Numbered from the stretch's first letter, positions 28,846 to 38,003 are shown. The stretch: 64,000 bases of DNA from Frigoribacterium sp. PhB24 (GCF_003755185.1 NZ_RKIC01000014.1:124001-188000); one strand, 5' to 3'. The notes: a model not told the origin generated them from the sequence alone. Numbers and translations are program-made.

Positions 28846-29508
28846 TCAGCGGCGGGCGTCGACGTCGGTGCGCACGACACCGAACGCCTGGTCCAGGTCG
28901 ACGTCGACCTCGGTGCCGTCGTCGAGGCGCACGTCGACCTCGTAGGCCACGCCGGCGTCGTCGCTGCGGTCGGCATCGGTCACCGTGCCCCCACCGGCGG
29001 CGGCGAGGGCGGCGGCCGCGGCCCGGTCGTAGTCGGCGCCGGTCAGGTCGGCGCGGGTCGAGTCGTCGCGGGTCGAGTCGTCGTCGCGGGTCGAGTCGTC
29101 GTCGCGGGTCGAGTCGTCGTCGCGGGTCGAGTCGTCGACCGAGTCGTCTCGCCCCGAACCCGCGACGGGCGTCGGGGTGGCACCGGACCCTCGTGAGTCG
29201 TCGTCGACGCGGCTCGAGGTCACGGCGTAGTCGCCGTCGAGCATCACCTTGGCCTCGCGCCCGTCCGGCAGGACGACCTCGACCTCGTAGCCGACGAGCC
29301 CGTCGTCGAGGGTGTCCACCTCGGTGACGGTGCCGCCGCCGGTCTCGGCGAGCGCCGCCTCCTGGGCCCGGTCGCGGGTCTGCGCGGGCACGCCGTCGTC
29401 GTCGAGACCCGACGCGAGGGCGACCCCTCCGCCACCGAGGACGAGCACCCCGGCGATGCCGCCGGCGATGAGCAGGGACTTCTTCGTGGTGAGGGTGTTC
29501 TTCAGCAT
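28846..29508 (-). CDS. Secreted/anchored PepSY-domain protein with Asp-rich repeat
   Basis: 220 aa. A hydrophobic N-terminal segment at about 13-33 (SLLIAGGIAGVLVLGGGGVALA) is a signal or anchor. Two PepSY-like halves (AQEAALAETGGGTVTEVDTL and AAAAALAAAGGGTVTDADRS, each followed by a VxYEVxVxLxDG strand) flank a DDSTRD repeat encoded by an 18-bp tandem repeat. ATG at 29508 follows GGAG. PepSY proteins often inhibit proteases or serve as sensor partners; the two-component genes lie directly upstream. Confidence 0.85.
   Translation of the reverse strand: MLKNTLTTKKSLLIAGGIAGVLVLGGGGVALASGLDDDGVPAQTRDRAQEAALAETGGGTVTEVDTLDDGLVGYEVEVVLPDGREAKVMLDGDYAVTSSRVDDDSRGSGATPTPVAGSGRDDSVDDSTRDDDSTRDDDSTRDDDSTRDDSTRADLTGADYDRAAAAALAAAGGGTVTDADRSDDAGVAYEVDVRLDDGTEVDVDLDQAFGVVRTDVDARR
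29053..29141. repeat. 18-bp coding tandem repeat (DDSTRD)
   Basis: GGGTCGAGTCGTCGTCGC repeated about four to five times in the PepSY gene, one copy 6 bp shorter. Copy number may vary between strains by slippage, without shifting the frame. Confidence 0.8.
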
Positions 29509-29652
29509 GATCCGCTCCGTTCGTGAGGCCGTGTCGGCCGGGTCTGTCGCTCTCTCGAGCTGATGGACCCCACTCTCGCGAGCGGGCACTGAAGCCGTGC
29601 TGAAGTCCGCTGAAGAACCGTTCAGGAGGCGCGGCTCGCGTCACCCGAGCAG

Positions 29653-29714
29653 GGCGGGTTCCCGTCCCTCTCGGCGGGTCAGCGCTCACCCGCCGAGAGG
29701 GACGGGAACCCGCC
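29653..29714. repeat. Long hairpin, family B copy 2
   Basis: Perfect 27-bp arms (29653-29679 and 29688-29714) around the loop CAGCGCTC. The outer core GGCGGGTTCCCGTCC is shared with the hairpin at 1795-1866. Sits between the sensor kinase gene and the PepSY gene. Confidence 0.9.
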
Positions 29715-29737
29715 GCACACCCGGTGCGGCGCGCGGG

Positions 29738-31360
29738 TCAGTCGGGGCCGGCGGGGAGGTCGACCACGAATCGGGCACCGCCGAGCGGCGACGTGGTGAC
29801 CGACACCGCGCCTCCGTGGACGCGGACGATCTCGCGCACGATGGCGAGCCCCAGGCCGCTGCCGCCCGAGTCGCGGGCGCGGGCCTCGTCCAGCCGCACG
29901 AACCGGTCGAACACCCGCTCGCGGTCGGCCTCGGCGACGCCGGCCCCGTCGTCGTCGACGGTGAGCACGACGCCTCCGTCACGCTCGTCGAGGGCGACGG
30001 CGACGCGGGCGTCGGCGTGCCGGGCCGCGTTCGCCACGAGGTTGTGCACGACCTGACCGAGCAGCCCCTCGTCACCGTCGACGCGCGCGGGTCCGACGGC
30101 CGTGGCGTCGACGGACAACGGGGCGTGACCGTCGGGTCGGGCGAGGCCACGCAGCCGGGCGGTCTCGGCCACCACGAGGTCGTCGAGGTCGACCGGGCGC
30201 CGCGTCACGCCGAGGGCGCCCTCGTCCGCCCGGGCGAGGACCAGCAGGCCCTGGACGAGCGCCGTCAGTCGTGCCTCCTCGCCGAGGACGGTGCCGGCCA
30301 GGGCGGCGCCGTCGATGCTGCCGGGGTGCAGCAGGGCGACCTCGGCGTGCTGGCGGATCGTCGCGAGCGGCGTCTTCAGCTCGTGCGAGGCGTCGCCGAC
30401 GAAGCGCCGTTGGGCCGTCGCCGACGAGTCGAGCCGGTCGAGCATGCCGTTCAGCGTGCGGGCGAGGCGGGCGATCTCGTCGCTGCCGCCGGGGTCGGGC
30501 AGCCGGTGCGACAGGCTCTGCGCCGTGACCGAGTCGACCTCGCGGCGCATCGACTCGACCGGTCGCAGGGCACGGCCCACGACGAGCCAGGTGGTCACAC
30601 CGAGCACCAGCAACGCGACGGGGATCGCGATGCCCAGCGTCACGAGACTGGCCGAGGAGGCGGCGCTCGCTTCGTCGAGGGAGCGCGCGGCCACGACGCC
30701 GTACTCGGTCGAGACGATCTCGAGGGGCGCGGGCGTGGCGTCGTCGGAGGACGAGACGTCGTCGCCCGCGTCGTCGTCGTCGGAGCCCGACGGGTCGTCC
30801 GAGCCCGAGCCTCCGCCGGAGTCGTCGTCGTCCTCCCCCGAGGCCGGTGGCGTCGGCGTCGGCGTCGGCGTCGCGCCCGACGCCGACTCGGTGGGCGTCG
30901 GCGTCGGCGTGCTCTCGACCCCGACGTCCTGGCGTTCGACGACGAACTCGTCGCCGTCGAGCCTGACACGGTCGCCCGAGCCGGACGACGCGATCGACGA
31001 GGCGAGGTCGACGAGGTCGTCGTCACCGCCCGAGGCGAGCACCCTCCCCGACGCGTCGGTCACCACGACCAGGGCACCGTCCGCCTCGCCCGCGACGGCG
31101 ACGTCGGGCGTCGAACCGATCGCCAGGGCCGACACGGCGCGGTCCACGTCGGCCGAGGCGGCCTGGCGGGGGGCGTCGGCCAGCACGGCCTGTTGCACGA
31201 GCGCGAAGACGAGCGTGAACACCCCGAGGGTCAGCGCGACGGCGAGCACGGCGGCCACGGTGATGCGGGACCGCAGCGACGCCCGTCGGGGCCGGCCCGA
31301 CCCGGCGCCGGCGGACGGGACGCGCCCGGCGACGGGTACGCGAGGGGCCCGCTCAGCCAC
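29738..31360 (-). CDS. Sensor histidine kinase
   Basis: 540 aa two-component kinase. Membrane helices at about 33-57 and 240-262 enclose an extracytoplasmic region with a Pro/Thr and Asp-rich stretch (about 150-207). HAMP at about 262-315, phospho-acceptor SHELKTP (His326), then N box HNLVANAARHA and G boxes DDDGAGV and GSGLGLAI. Overlaps the response regulator gene by 8 bp. The acidic sensor loop may bind cations; that is inference. Confidence 0.94.
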   Translation of the reverse strand: MAERAPRVPVAGRVPSAGAGSGRPRRASLRSRITVAAVLAVALTLGVFTLVFALVQQAVLADAPRQAASADVDRAVSALAIGSTPDVAVAGEADGALVVVTDASGRVLASGGDDDLVDLASSIASSGSGDRVRLDGDEFVVERQDVGVESTPTPTPTESASGATPTPTPTPPASGEDDDDSGGGSGSDDPSGSDDDDAGDDVSSSDDATPAPLEIVSTEYGVVAARSLDEASAASSASLVTLGIAIPVALLVLGVTTWLVVGRALRPVESMRREVDSVTAQSLSHRLPDPGGSDEIARLARTLNGMLDRLDSSATAQRRFVGDASHELKTPLATIRQHAEVALLHPGSIDGAALAGTVLGEEARLTALVQGLLVLARADEGALGVTRRPVDLDDLVVAETARLRGLARPDGHAPLSVDATAVGPARVDGDEGLLGQVVHNLVANAARHADARVAVALDERDGGVVLTVDDDGAGVAEADRERVFDRFVRLDEARARDSGGSGLGLAIVREIVRVHGGAVSVTTSPLGGARFVVDLPAGPD

Positions 31361-32030
31361 CCCGCGCCTCCAGCCGGTAGCCCGCTCCGCGCAGTGTGAC
31401 GATGGCTTCGCGGCCGAAGGGCCGGTCCACCTTGTTGCGCAGGTGTCGCACGTAGACCTCGACGATGTTGGGGTCGCCCTCGAAGTCGTCGTTCCAGACG
31501 CCGTCGAGCACCTCGCGCTTGGTGACGACGCTGCCGGCGTGGCGCATGAGGAACTCGAGCACCGCGAACTCGCGGCTGGTGAGCTCGACCGCGACGTCGC
31601 CCCGGTGGACGCTGCGCGACGCCGGGTCGACGCGGAGGTCGCCCGCCTCGAGCACGACCGGTCGTTCGCGGGCCCCCCGGCGGACGAGGGCGCGCAGCCG
31701 GGCGAGCAGCACGGCGAACGAGAACGGCTTGGTCAGGTAGTCGTCGGCCCCGGTGTCGAGGGCCTCGACCTGGTCCCATTCGCCGTCCTTGGCGGTCAGC
31801 ATGATGACGGGCGTCCAGTCGCCCCCTTCACGCATGGCCCGGCAGACGGCGTAGCCGCTCATGCCGGGCAGCATGATGTCGAGGACGACCACGTCGTAGC
31901 GGCCCTCGCGGGTGCGCCAGAGGCCGTCGGTCCCGGTGGGGGCGACGTCGACCGCGATGCCCTCGGCCTCGAGCCCGAGCCGCAGGCCATCGGCGAGCGT
32001 CGCCTGGTCCTCGACGACGAGCACGCGCAC
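31353..32030 (-). CDS. Response regulator, OmpR/PhoB family
   Basis: 225 aa. Receiver domain with acidic pocket VVEDQ and phospho-acceptor Asp51 (VVLDIMLPGMSGY), Lys in LTAKDGEWD. C-terminal winged helix has SREFAVLEFLMRHAGSVVTK and VEVYVRHLRNKVD. Partner of the overlapping histidine kinase. Confidence 0.95.
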   Translation of the reverse strand: MRVLVVEDQATLADGLRLGLEAEGIAVDVAPTGTDGLWRTREGRYDVVVLDIMLPGMSGYAVCRAMREGGDWTPVIMLTAKDGEWDQVEALDTGADDYLTKPFSFAVLLARLRALVRRGARERPVVLEAGDLRVDPASRSVHRGDVAVELTSREFAVLEFLMRHAGSVVTKREVLDGVWNDDFEGDPNIVEVYVRHLRNKVDRPFGREAIVTLRGAGYRLEARGG

Positions 32031-32123
32031 GGGGCCTCCCTCGGTCGCGCCGGGTGCGCGTCGTGCCCATCATGGCGGGCGCGCGCTGAAGCGGGGCTGA
32101 AGCGCGTGCGGCCCGGACGAGAA

Positions 32124-32169
32124 GTCACGACGTGCCGCTCACGTCCGGAGACGAGCGGCACGTCGTGAC
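32124..32169. repeat. Long hairpin, family A copy 2
   Basis: 17-bp perfect arms GTCACGACGTGCCGCTC / GAGCGGCACGTCGTGAC with a 12-nt centre that can itself pair (CGTC-CGGA-GACG); followed by ATCTCGGCGGG. Lies between the response regulator and SDR genes. Confidence 0.85.
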
Positions 32170-32224
32170 ATCTCGGCGGGCCGAGGGGGCGGGGCCGAGG
32201 GGGCGGGCCGAGGGGGCGGGGCCG

Positions 32225-32238
32225 AGGAGGCGCGGGTC
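32225..32238 (-). repeat. 3'-end 14-mer motif, overlapping SDR stop
   Basis: GACCCGCGCCTCCT on the minus strand, starting with the GA of the SDR TGA stop. Preceded (32179-32230) by a run of GGCCGAGGGGGCG repeats. Confidence 0.8.
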
Positions 32239-32989
32239 AGTGCGCCGAGTAGCCGCCGTCGACCAGGTGGTAGCTGCCCGTGACGAACGACGCCTCGTCG
32301 CTCAGCAGGAACAGCACGAGCGCCGACACCTCGGCGTCGGTGCCGAGGCGGCCGGTGGCGTGCTGCGACTCGAGGTACGAGAGCGCGTCGCCGTCGAGGG
32401 AGGCGCGCACGAGGGGCGTGTCGATGAAGCCGGGGCCGACCGCGTTCGTGCGGACGCCGCGCTTCGAGTACTCGAGGGCGGCGACCTTGGTCAGGCCGAC
32501 CAGGGCGTGCTTGCTCGCGACGTAGGCCGCGTTCTGGGCGATGCCGACCGAGCCGAGCACCGAGCTCATGTTCACGATCGAACCGCCTCCGGCCTCGACC
32601 ATGGCGGGCAGCTGGTAGCGCAGCCCGTAGAAGACGCCGTCGAGGTCGACCGAGCGGACGCGATCCCAGGCGGCGATGTCGTACTCGCCGATGTCGGCGG
32701 CCGGGGCGCCGATGCCCGCGTTGTTGACGGCGAGGTGCAGCGCGCCGTAAGTGGCCTTCGCGAACTCGACGGCCGCCTCGGACTGCTCGGGCTTCGCGGT
32801 GTTCTGCTCGAACGCCACGGCCGTACCACCCGCGGCGACGATCTGGTCGACGACGGCCTGCGCCGACTCGAGCTTGATGTCGGTGGCGACCACCGAGGCT
32901 CCCTCGGCCGCGAGGGAGCGCGAGATCGCGGCGCCGATGCCGCTCCCCCCGCCGGTGACGAGGGCCGTCTTGTCGCTGAATCGTGCCAT
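32237..32989 (-). CDS. Short-chain dehydrogenase/reductase (classical SDR)
   Basis: 250 aa NAD(P)-dependent oxidoreductase. TGGGSGIG near residue 12-19 binds the dinucleotide; NNAG and active-site YVASK (Tyr-x-x-x-Lys) with the preceding Ser in VNMSSVLGSVG. The end VTGSYHLVDGGYSAH is the usual SDR terminus. Asp at the end of beta-2 (VATDIK) suggests NAD rather than NADP. Substrate unknown. The ATG at 32989 follows GAAAGG. Confidence 0.93.
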   Translation of the reverse strand: MARFSDKTALVTGGGSGIGAAISRSLAAEGASVVATDIKLESAQAVVDQIVAAGGTAVAFEQNTAKPEQSEAAVEFAKATYGALHLAVNNAGIGAPAADIGEYDIAAWDRVRSVDLDGVFYGLRYQLPAMVEAGGGSIVNMSSVLGSVGIAQNAAYVASKHALVGLTKVAALEYSKRGVRTNAVGPGFIDTPLVRASLDGDALSYLESQHATGRLGTDAEVSALVLFLLSDEASFVTGSYHLVDGGYSAH

Positions 32990-33208
32990 GGTGCGTGCCT
33001 TTCTCGATCGGGGCCGACCGCCGGGGCCGGTCGGGCTCGTCGACGAGCCCAGTGCGAACATACGCCTGCATGGACATGCAGGCAACGGGTGTCGCTTTGA
33101 TTCAGCGGCTCGGGCGGCTCGGGCGCGACTGAGCCGGGGGCGGGTCGGGGGCGGCGTCCTCGCCGACGGACACCGCGCCTCCTGGTCCGACGGCGGTACG
33201 CACCGGGC

Positions 33209-33628
33209 TCAGGCCGCCGCGCCGCCGATGTTGACCATCCAGTGCTGGCCGTACCGGTCGTCGAGCATGCCGAACGAATCGCCCCACGGCGCCTGGGACA
33301 GGGCCTCGTGCACGGTGCCGCCCTCGGCGAGCGCCTCGAACCACCCCGTCAGGGCGTCGGCGTCGTTGGGCCCGCCGAAGAGAGAGAGCGACACGCTGCT
33401 CGCCCCCTCGAGCGGGTACGAGTCGGGACGGTCGGCGCCCATCAGCAGCAGCCCCGACGGGGTCCGCAACTGGCCGTGCATGACCTTCTCGGCCTCGTTG
33501 GGCGAGCCCACGCCGAACTCGCCGAACGTGCTGAAGGTGGGGCTGCCGCCGAAGACGGAGGCGTAGAAGTCGAACGCCTCGCGCGTCTCGTCTCGGAACG
33601 CCAGGTACGGGGTGAGCTGTACGGTCAC
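33209..33628 (-). CDS. VOC-superfamily protein (PhnB-like)
   Basis: 139 aa glyoxalase-fold protein of the PhnB/3-demethylubiquinone-methyltransferase-like group. TPYLAFRDETREAFDFYASV, GLLLMGADRPDS, GTVHEALSQAPWGDSFGMLDDRYGQHWMVNI are the family segments. GTG start at 33628 follows GAGGAGG. Function in this group is generally unassigned (often metal-binding or bleomycin-resistance-like). Confidence 0.9.
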   Translation of the reverse strand: MTVQLTPYLAFRDETREAFDFYASVFGGSPTFSTFGEFGVGSPNEAEKVMHGQLRTPSGLLLMGADRPDSYPLEGASSVSLSLFGGPNDADALTGWFEALAEGGTVHEALSQAPWGDSFGMLDDRYGQHWMVNIGGAAA

Positions 33629-33714
33629 GATGTCCTCCTCGGGTCGCGGCGCCGGACGGCGTCGAGCCCAGGGTGACACCGCCGGGCACCGCGCACCAGC
33701 CCCGGATCGACGGC

Positions 33715-33728
33715 AGGAGGCGCGGGTC
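33715..33728 (-). repeat. 3'-end 14-mer motif, after Bcr/CflA-type MFS
   Basis: GACCCGCGCCTCCT on the minus strand, 12 nt past the stop of the transporter gene. Confidence 0.8.
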
Positions 33729-33740
33729 GCGCCCCCGGGG

Positions 33741-34967
33741 TCAGGTCGCCGGGGTGCCGCCTCGCGACGACGCCCACACCTGCACGGCGAGGCCGGCCGC
33801 GATGAATCCCAGCATCAGCGCGCCCATCACGACCGCCGTGCCGCCGAGCGCGCCGGCGAGCGGCGTCGCCGCCCCGCCGAGCCCGAACTGCAGGCCGCCC
33901 GCGAGCGCGGCGGCCGTGCCGGGCGCACGATGCCCCAGCGCCTGCGTCAGCGTGATCGACCCGGGGATGACCCAGCCCCAGCCCGCCGTGACGAGCGCCA
34001 GCGCCGGCCAGATCATCACCGGGCCGAGACCGCTCAGCGCACCGACCAGCACGAGAGCCGAGCCCACGGTGCAGGTGACGAGCCCCACGGTGAAGAGGTG
34101 GTCTTCGGAGAAGCGCCCGACCAGGCGACGGAACACCAGGGTCGACGCGATCATGCACGACGCGTTCGAGGCGAAGACGAGCGTGTAGAGGCCCTCGCCG
34201 AAGCCGTACTGCTCCTGGAAGACGAACGACGACGTGGCGATGTACGAGAAGAATCCGATCGTCGCGGCACAGCCCGTCACGAGGTACCAGCGGAAGCGCG
34301 GCATCGCGAGCAGCGTGCCCATCCGCCGCAGGGACGCGAGCAGCGACCCCGCACCGGGCTCGGGGTCGACGAGCGTCTCGGGCAGGCGACGCGCGGCCGC
34401 CCAGGTCAACGCGATCCCGAGCACGGCCAGCACGACGAAGGTCGCCCGCCAGCTCGACACCGAGAGCACCACGCCGCCGACGAGCGGTGCCACGACCGGG
34501 CCGACGGCGTTGATCGCGGCGAGCGTCGCGAACAGCCTGCTGCGCACGAGACCCGTCGTCGAGTCCCCGACCATGGCCCGGGCGGCGACCGAGCCCGCGG
34601 CGCCGCCGAGGCCCTGCGCGACGCGCGCGACGACGAGGGTGGCGGCGTCGGGGGCCACGGCGCAGGCGATCGAGGCGAGGGCGAACAGGAGGGTCCCGCC
34701 CAGCAGGACGCGCCTCCTGCCCCGACCGTCGCTGATCGGCCCGATCACGATCTGGCCGACCGCGAACGCGACGAGGAACGCCGTCAGGCTCAGCTGCACC
34801 TCGGCCGTCGTCGCCCCGAGGTCGCGCGCGATGGCCGGCAACGCCGGGATGTACATGTCGGTCGCGAACGGCGAGATGCCCACGATGAGAGCCACCGTCA
34901 GCACGGCCCCGCGCCCGGACAACCAGGAGGGGCGGCTCGCGTCGCCCGGGACGTCGTCGTCTCTCAT
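33741..34967 (-). CDS. MFS drug-resistance transporter, Bcr/CflA family
   Basis: 408 aa with 12 membrane helices. FATDMYIPALPAIARDLGAT is the Bcr/CflA N-terminal signature; IGPISDGRGRRRVLLGG is MFS motif A; ARVAQGLGGAAGSVAARAMV is motif D-type. Drug:H+ antiport by analogy with Bcr. Divergent from a MarR gene (108-bp gap with a palindrome), so probably repressed by it. Confidence 0.92.
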   Translation of the reverse strand: MRDDDVPGDASRPSWLSGRGAVLTVALIVGISPFATDMYIPALPAIARDLGATTAEVQLSLTAFLVAFAVGQIVIGPISDGRGRRRVLLGGTLLFALASIACAVAPDAATLVVARVAQGLGGAAGSVAARAMVGDSTTGLVRSRLFATLAAINAVGPVVAPLVGGVVLSVSSWRATFVVLAVLGIALTWAAARRLPETLVDPEPGAGSLLASLRRMGTLLAMPRFRWYLVTGCAATIGFFSYIATSSFVFQEQYGFGEGLYTLVFASNASCMIASTLVFRRLVGRFSEDHLFTVGLVTCTVGSALVLVGALSGLGPVMIWPALALVTAGWGWVIPGSITLTQALGHRAPGTAAALAGGLQFGLGGAATPLAGALGGTAVVMGALMLGFIAAGLAVQVWASSRGGTPAT

Positions 34968-35041
34968 CGGCCCGAGCCTAGGCGCACGCTTCCCCGCGCT
35001 CCCGCGCTCCCGCGCGCCCGCGCTGCCGTCCAGACATTTAC

Positions 35042-35054
35042 TTAGCCGAACTAA
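35042..35054. promoter_or_regulatory. Palindrome, likely MarR operator
   Basis: TTAG-CCGAA-CTAA in the divergent region between the Bcr/CflA gene and the MarR gene, 20 bp before the MarR start. Same 5-bp spacing of TAG/CTA arms as the sites at 24.4 and 25.1 kb. Confidence 0.55.
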
Positions 35055-35074
35055 ACGAGTATCGTGGCTCGGCG

Positions 35075-35536
35075 ATGACCGACTCCGCGCCTCCCGCCCC
35101 CTCCGCCACCCGGGCCGTGCCGCACGCGCACCTCGCGACCGACGTGCGCGGCTCCGTGCTGCGGCTCGCCCGTCGACTGCGCCAGCAGAAGGCCGACGCC
35201 GACGTGACCGACGCCCAGATGGCCGCCCTCGGCTACGTCGTGCAGAACCAGCCGCTGACCATCGGGGCGCTGACGGCGCACGAGGGCGTCACTCCCCCGT
35301 CGATGAACCGCACCGTCGGCAAACTCGTCGAGGCCGGGCTGCTGCGTCGCACGGTCGACGACGACGACAAGCGTCGCGTGCTGCTCGAGACGACCGAGGC
35401 CGGGGCCGCGTTCGTCTTCGAGACCCGTCGACGTCGCGACGAGTGGCTCGTGCCCCGCCTCTCGGCGCTGACCGCCGACGAGCGTCGCACCCTGGCCGAG
35501 GCCACCGAGATCCTCCGCAAGCTGACCCGCTCGTGA
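35075..35536 (+). CDS. MarR family transcriptional regulator
   Basis: 153 aa. HTH QPLTIGALTAHEGVTPPSMNRTV and wing LVEAGLLRRTVDDDDKRRVLLE, with the D-x-R typical of MarR. Overlaps the following exporter gene by 4 bp (GTGA) and is divergent from another exporter gene; likely local repressor of both. Confidence 0.93.
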   Translation: MTDSAPPAPSATRAVPHAHLATDVRGSVLRLARRLRQQKADADVTDAQMAALGYVVQNQPLTIGALTAHEGVTPPSMNRTVGKLVEAGLLRRTVDDDDKRRVLLETTEAGAAFVFETRRRRDEWLVPRLSALTADERRTLAEATEILRKLTRS

Positions 35537-36915
35537 ACGCGATGTTCCGCAGCCTCTCGCTGTTCAACTACCGCCTCTGGTTCGCCGGCGCCCTCGTGTC
35601 GAACGTCGGCACCTGGATGCAGCGCACGGCGCAGGACTGGCTCGTCCTCACCGACCTGACCGACAACGACGCCACGGCGCTCGGCATCACCATGGCGCTG
35701 CAGTTCGCGCCGCCGATCCTGATGGTGCCGATCACCGGGCTCATCGCCGACCGGTTCGACCGGCGACGACTGTTGATGGTGACCCAGCTGGGCATGGGCC
35801 TGCTCGGACTCGGGCTGGGCGTGCTCGTGCTGACCGACAGCGTGCAGCTCTGGATGGTCTACCTCTTCGCCCTGTTGCTGGGTGTCGTGGCCGCGATCGA
35901 CGCCCCGGTGCGACAGAGCTTCGTCTCCGAGCTCGTGCCCCCCGGCCACCTGACGAACGCCGTGAGCCTCAACTCGGCGTCCTTCAACGGCGCCCGGCTG
36001 ATCGGTCCCGCGGTCGCCGGCGTGCTCATCGCGACGATCGGCACCGGCTGGGTGTTCTTGATCAACGCCGGCTCGTTCGCCGCCGTCCTGTTGTCGCTGC
36101 GGTTCATCCGGGTCGCCCAGCTCGAACTGAAACCCGCCGTGTCACGGGCCAAGGGGCAGATCCGCGAGGGGTTCCGGTACGTGCGCGAACGACCCGACCT
36201 CGTCGTCGTGTTCGTCATGGTCTTCGTCATCGGCACCTTCGGCCTGAACTTCGCCATCTTCACCTCGACCATGGCCAGCGTCGAGTTCGGCGTCGACGCC
36301 AGCGGCTTCGGCCTGCTGTCCTCCGCCATCGCCGTGGGGTCCCTGGTCGGCGCCCTGCTGTCCGCCCGACGCGAGAAGCCCCGCTGGCGGGTGCTCGTCA
36401 CGGCGGCCCTGGCCTTCGGCGTGACCTGCCTCGTCGCCGCCGTCATGCCGACCTACTGGAGCTTCGCCGCCGTCCTCGTCACCGTGGGACTCGCGTCGAT
36501 CACCCTGATGACGACGGCGAACGCCACCGTGCAGCTGACCACCGCACCCCGCATGCGCGGCCGCGTGATGGCGCTCTACATGGCCGTCTTCACCGGCGGC
36601 ACGCCACTCGGCGCCCCCGTGGTCGGCTGGGTCGCGAACGTGGCGGGGCCGCGCTGGGCGATCGGCGTCGCGGCCGCGTCGGGATTCGTGGCGGCCGGCG
36701 TCGCGATCGCCTGGCTGGTGCGCGGGCAGCACCTGCGGGTCCGTCGCGTCCGGGTGGGCGAACCCGACCCCGTGACGGGCGCACTGCCCGTGCTCGGTGC
36801 GGGGCGGTTCCACTACCGCCTGCAGCACGACGGCGACGGGGCGGCGGACGCCGCGCGCGACGAGGCCGCGACCGAGCTCGCCGTCGACGAGGGGACGGCC
36901 TCGCGGCCGTCCTAG
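35533..36915 (+). CDS. MFS exporter (MFS_3 / EntS-like)
   Basis: 460 aa with 12 helices. The N-terminus SLFNYRLWFAGALVSNVGTW with MQRTAQDWLVL is typical of the MFS_3 group that includes the enterobactin exporter. GLIADRFDRRRLLMVTQLG is motif A. GTG start at 35533 overlaps the MarR stop; an ATG at 35542 is a second choice. A polar tail after about residue 405. Efflux substrate unknown. Confidence 0.92.
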   Translation: MNAMFRSLSLFNYRLWFAGALVSNVGTWMQRTAQDWLVLTDLTDNDATALGITMALQFAPPILMVPITGLIADRFDRRRLLMVTQLGMGLLGLGLGVLVLTDSVQLWMVYLFALLLGVVAAIDAPVRQSFVSELVPPGHLTNAVSLNSASFNGARLIGPAVAGVLIATIGTGWVFLINAGSFAAVLLSLRFIRVAQLELKPAVSRAKGQIREGFRYVRERPDLVVVFVMVFVIGTFGLNFAIFTSTMASVEFGVDASGFGLLSSAIAVGSLVGALLSARREKPRWRVLVTAALAFGVTCLVAAVMPTYWSFAAVLVTVGLASITLMTTANATVQLTTAPRMRGRVMALYMAVFTGGTPLGAPVVGWVANVAGPRWAIGVAAASGFVAAGVAIAWLVRGQHLRVRRVRVGEPDPVTGALPVLGAGRFHYRLQHDGDGAADAARDEAATELAVDEGTASRPS

Positions 36916-36952
36916 CTGCCGGGCGGCGCCGGCCCGCCCGCCGCTCACCTGA

Positions 36953-37987
36953 TCAGAAGCGCGTGTAGACCAACAGCGACGCCAGCAGCACCACGAACGG
37001 GGCGATCAGCAGCAGGTTCAGCACCTTGTGCTCGACCATGACGGCCACCCACTCGCGCAGGAAGGCGCTCGGCACGTAGTACGCGGCGGTGGGCGACCCG
37101 ACGACGTCGGCGCTGCTGCCGGTGTCTCGCGCCAGCAGCGCGGCCCGCAGCACGTGGTAGTTGTTGGTGACGACGAGGGTCGAGCCGGTGCGTCCGGCGT
37201 CGGCGAGCACCCGCCCCGACAGCACGAGGTTCTCGCGGGTGGACCGCGACGCCGTCTCGGGCAGCACGTCGGCGGGGTCGGCCCCCTGGGCGACGAGGTA
37301 CTCGGCCATCGCCTCGCCCTCGGGCCGCGGCTCGTCGGCGCCCTGGCCACCCGACGGCACGAGCACGGGCCGACGCACCCTCTCGGGGGTCGACCGGTAG
37401 ATCGCCAGCGCCCGGTCGAGCCGGCTGCGGAGGAGTGGCGGCACCTCACCACGGATCAGCCCCGAGCCGAGCACGATCAGGGCGTCGGGTTGCGGGCGCA
37501 CCCGGGGGCGTGCGTAGACGAGCGACCACAGGGTGAACGCGGCGAAGGTGAGCGCGGCGTATCCGGTGACGAAGACGACCACGACGCCGAGGCCGAAGGT
37601 CACGTCCTGCAGGGCGGCGACGTCCGAGCGTCGGCCCGCCTCGACCAGGAACACCACGACGACGGGCACGCCGATCAAGGCGATGCCGACGAGCAACGAC
37701 AGCAGGTTGCCCAGGCTGCGCCCTTCGGACCTCAGCATCGTGACCCCGTTCGCGATCGCGAAGACGGCGAGCGCGAGCACCAGCACCGGGACCAGGACCC
37801 CCGCGAGGACGAACACGAAGAAGAGCGGGGGGAACGCGGTGACCAGGACGTCCGACAGGGCGACGAACCCGAACCCGCCGGCCGTCAAGAGGAACACCCC
37901 GTTGCGGAAGCGACGGGCGTCGCGCCGGCGCGAGGCGGCGAAGAGGAGCAGGAAGACGACGGCGATGCCGGCCGAGATCACGGTCAT
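36953..37987 (-). CDS. YdcF/SanA-like DUF218 membrane protein
   Basis: 344 aa. Four to five N-terminal membrane helices up to about 175, then a cytoplasmic or exported DUF218 domain: DALIVLGSGLIRGEVPPLLRSRLD, VPSGGQGADEPRPEGEAMAEYL, ETASRSTRENLVLS and NNYHVLRAALLA, followed by a final membrane helix. DUF218 proteins of this long type affect the cell envelope and vancomycin resistance (SanA/ElyC); the exact reaction is unknown. Confidence 0.9.
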   Translation of the reverse strand: MTVISAGIAVVFLLLFAASRRRDARRFRNGVFLLTAGGFGFVALSDVLVTAFPPLFFVFVLAGVLVPVLVLALAVFAIANGVTMLRSEGRSLGNLLSLLVGIALIGVPVVVVFLVEAGRRSDVAALQDVTFGLGVVVVFVTGYAALTFAAFTLWSLVYARPRVRPQPDALIVLGSGLIRGEVPPLLRSRLDRALAIYRSTPERVRRPVLVPSGGQGADEPRPEGEAMAEYLVAQGADPADVLPETASRSTRENLVLSGRVLADAGRTGSTLVVTNNYHVLRAALLARDTGSSADVVGSPTAAYYVPSAFLREWVAVMVEHKVLNLLLIAPFVVLLASLLVYTRF

Positions 37988-38003
37988 GCCCCGAGGTTAC
38001 AAG

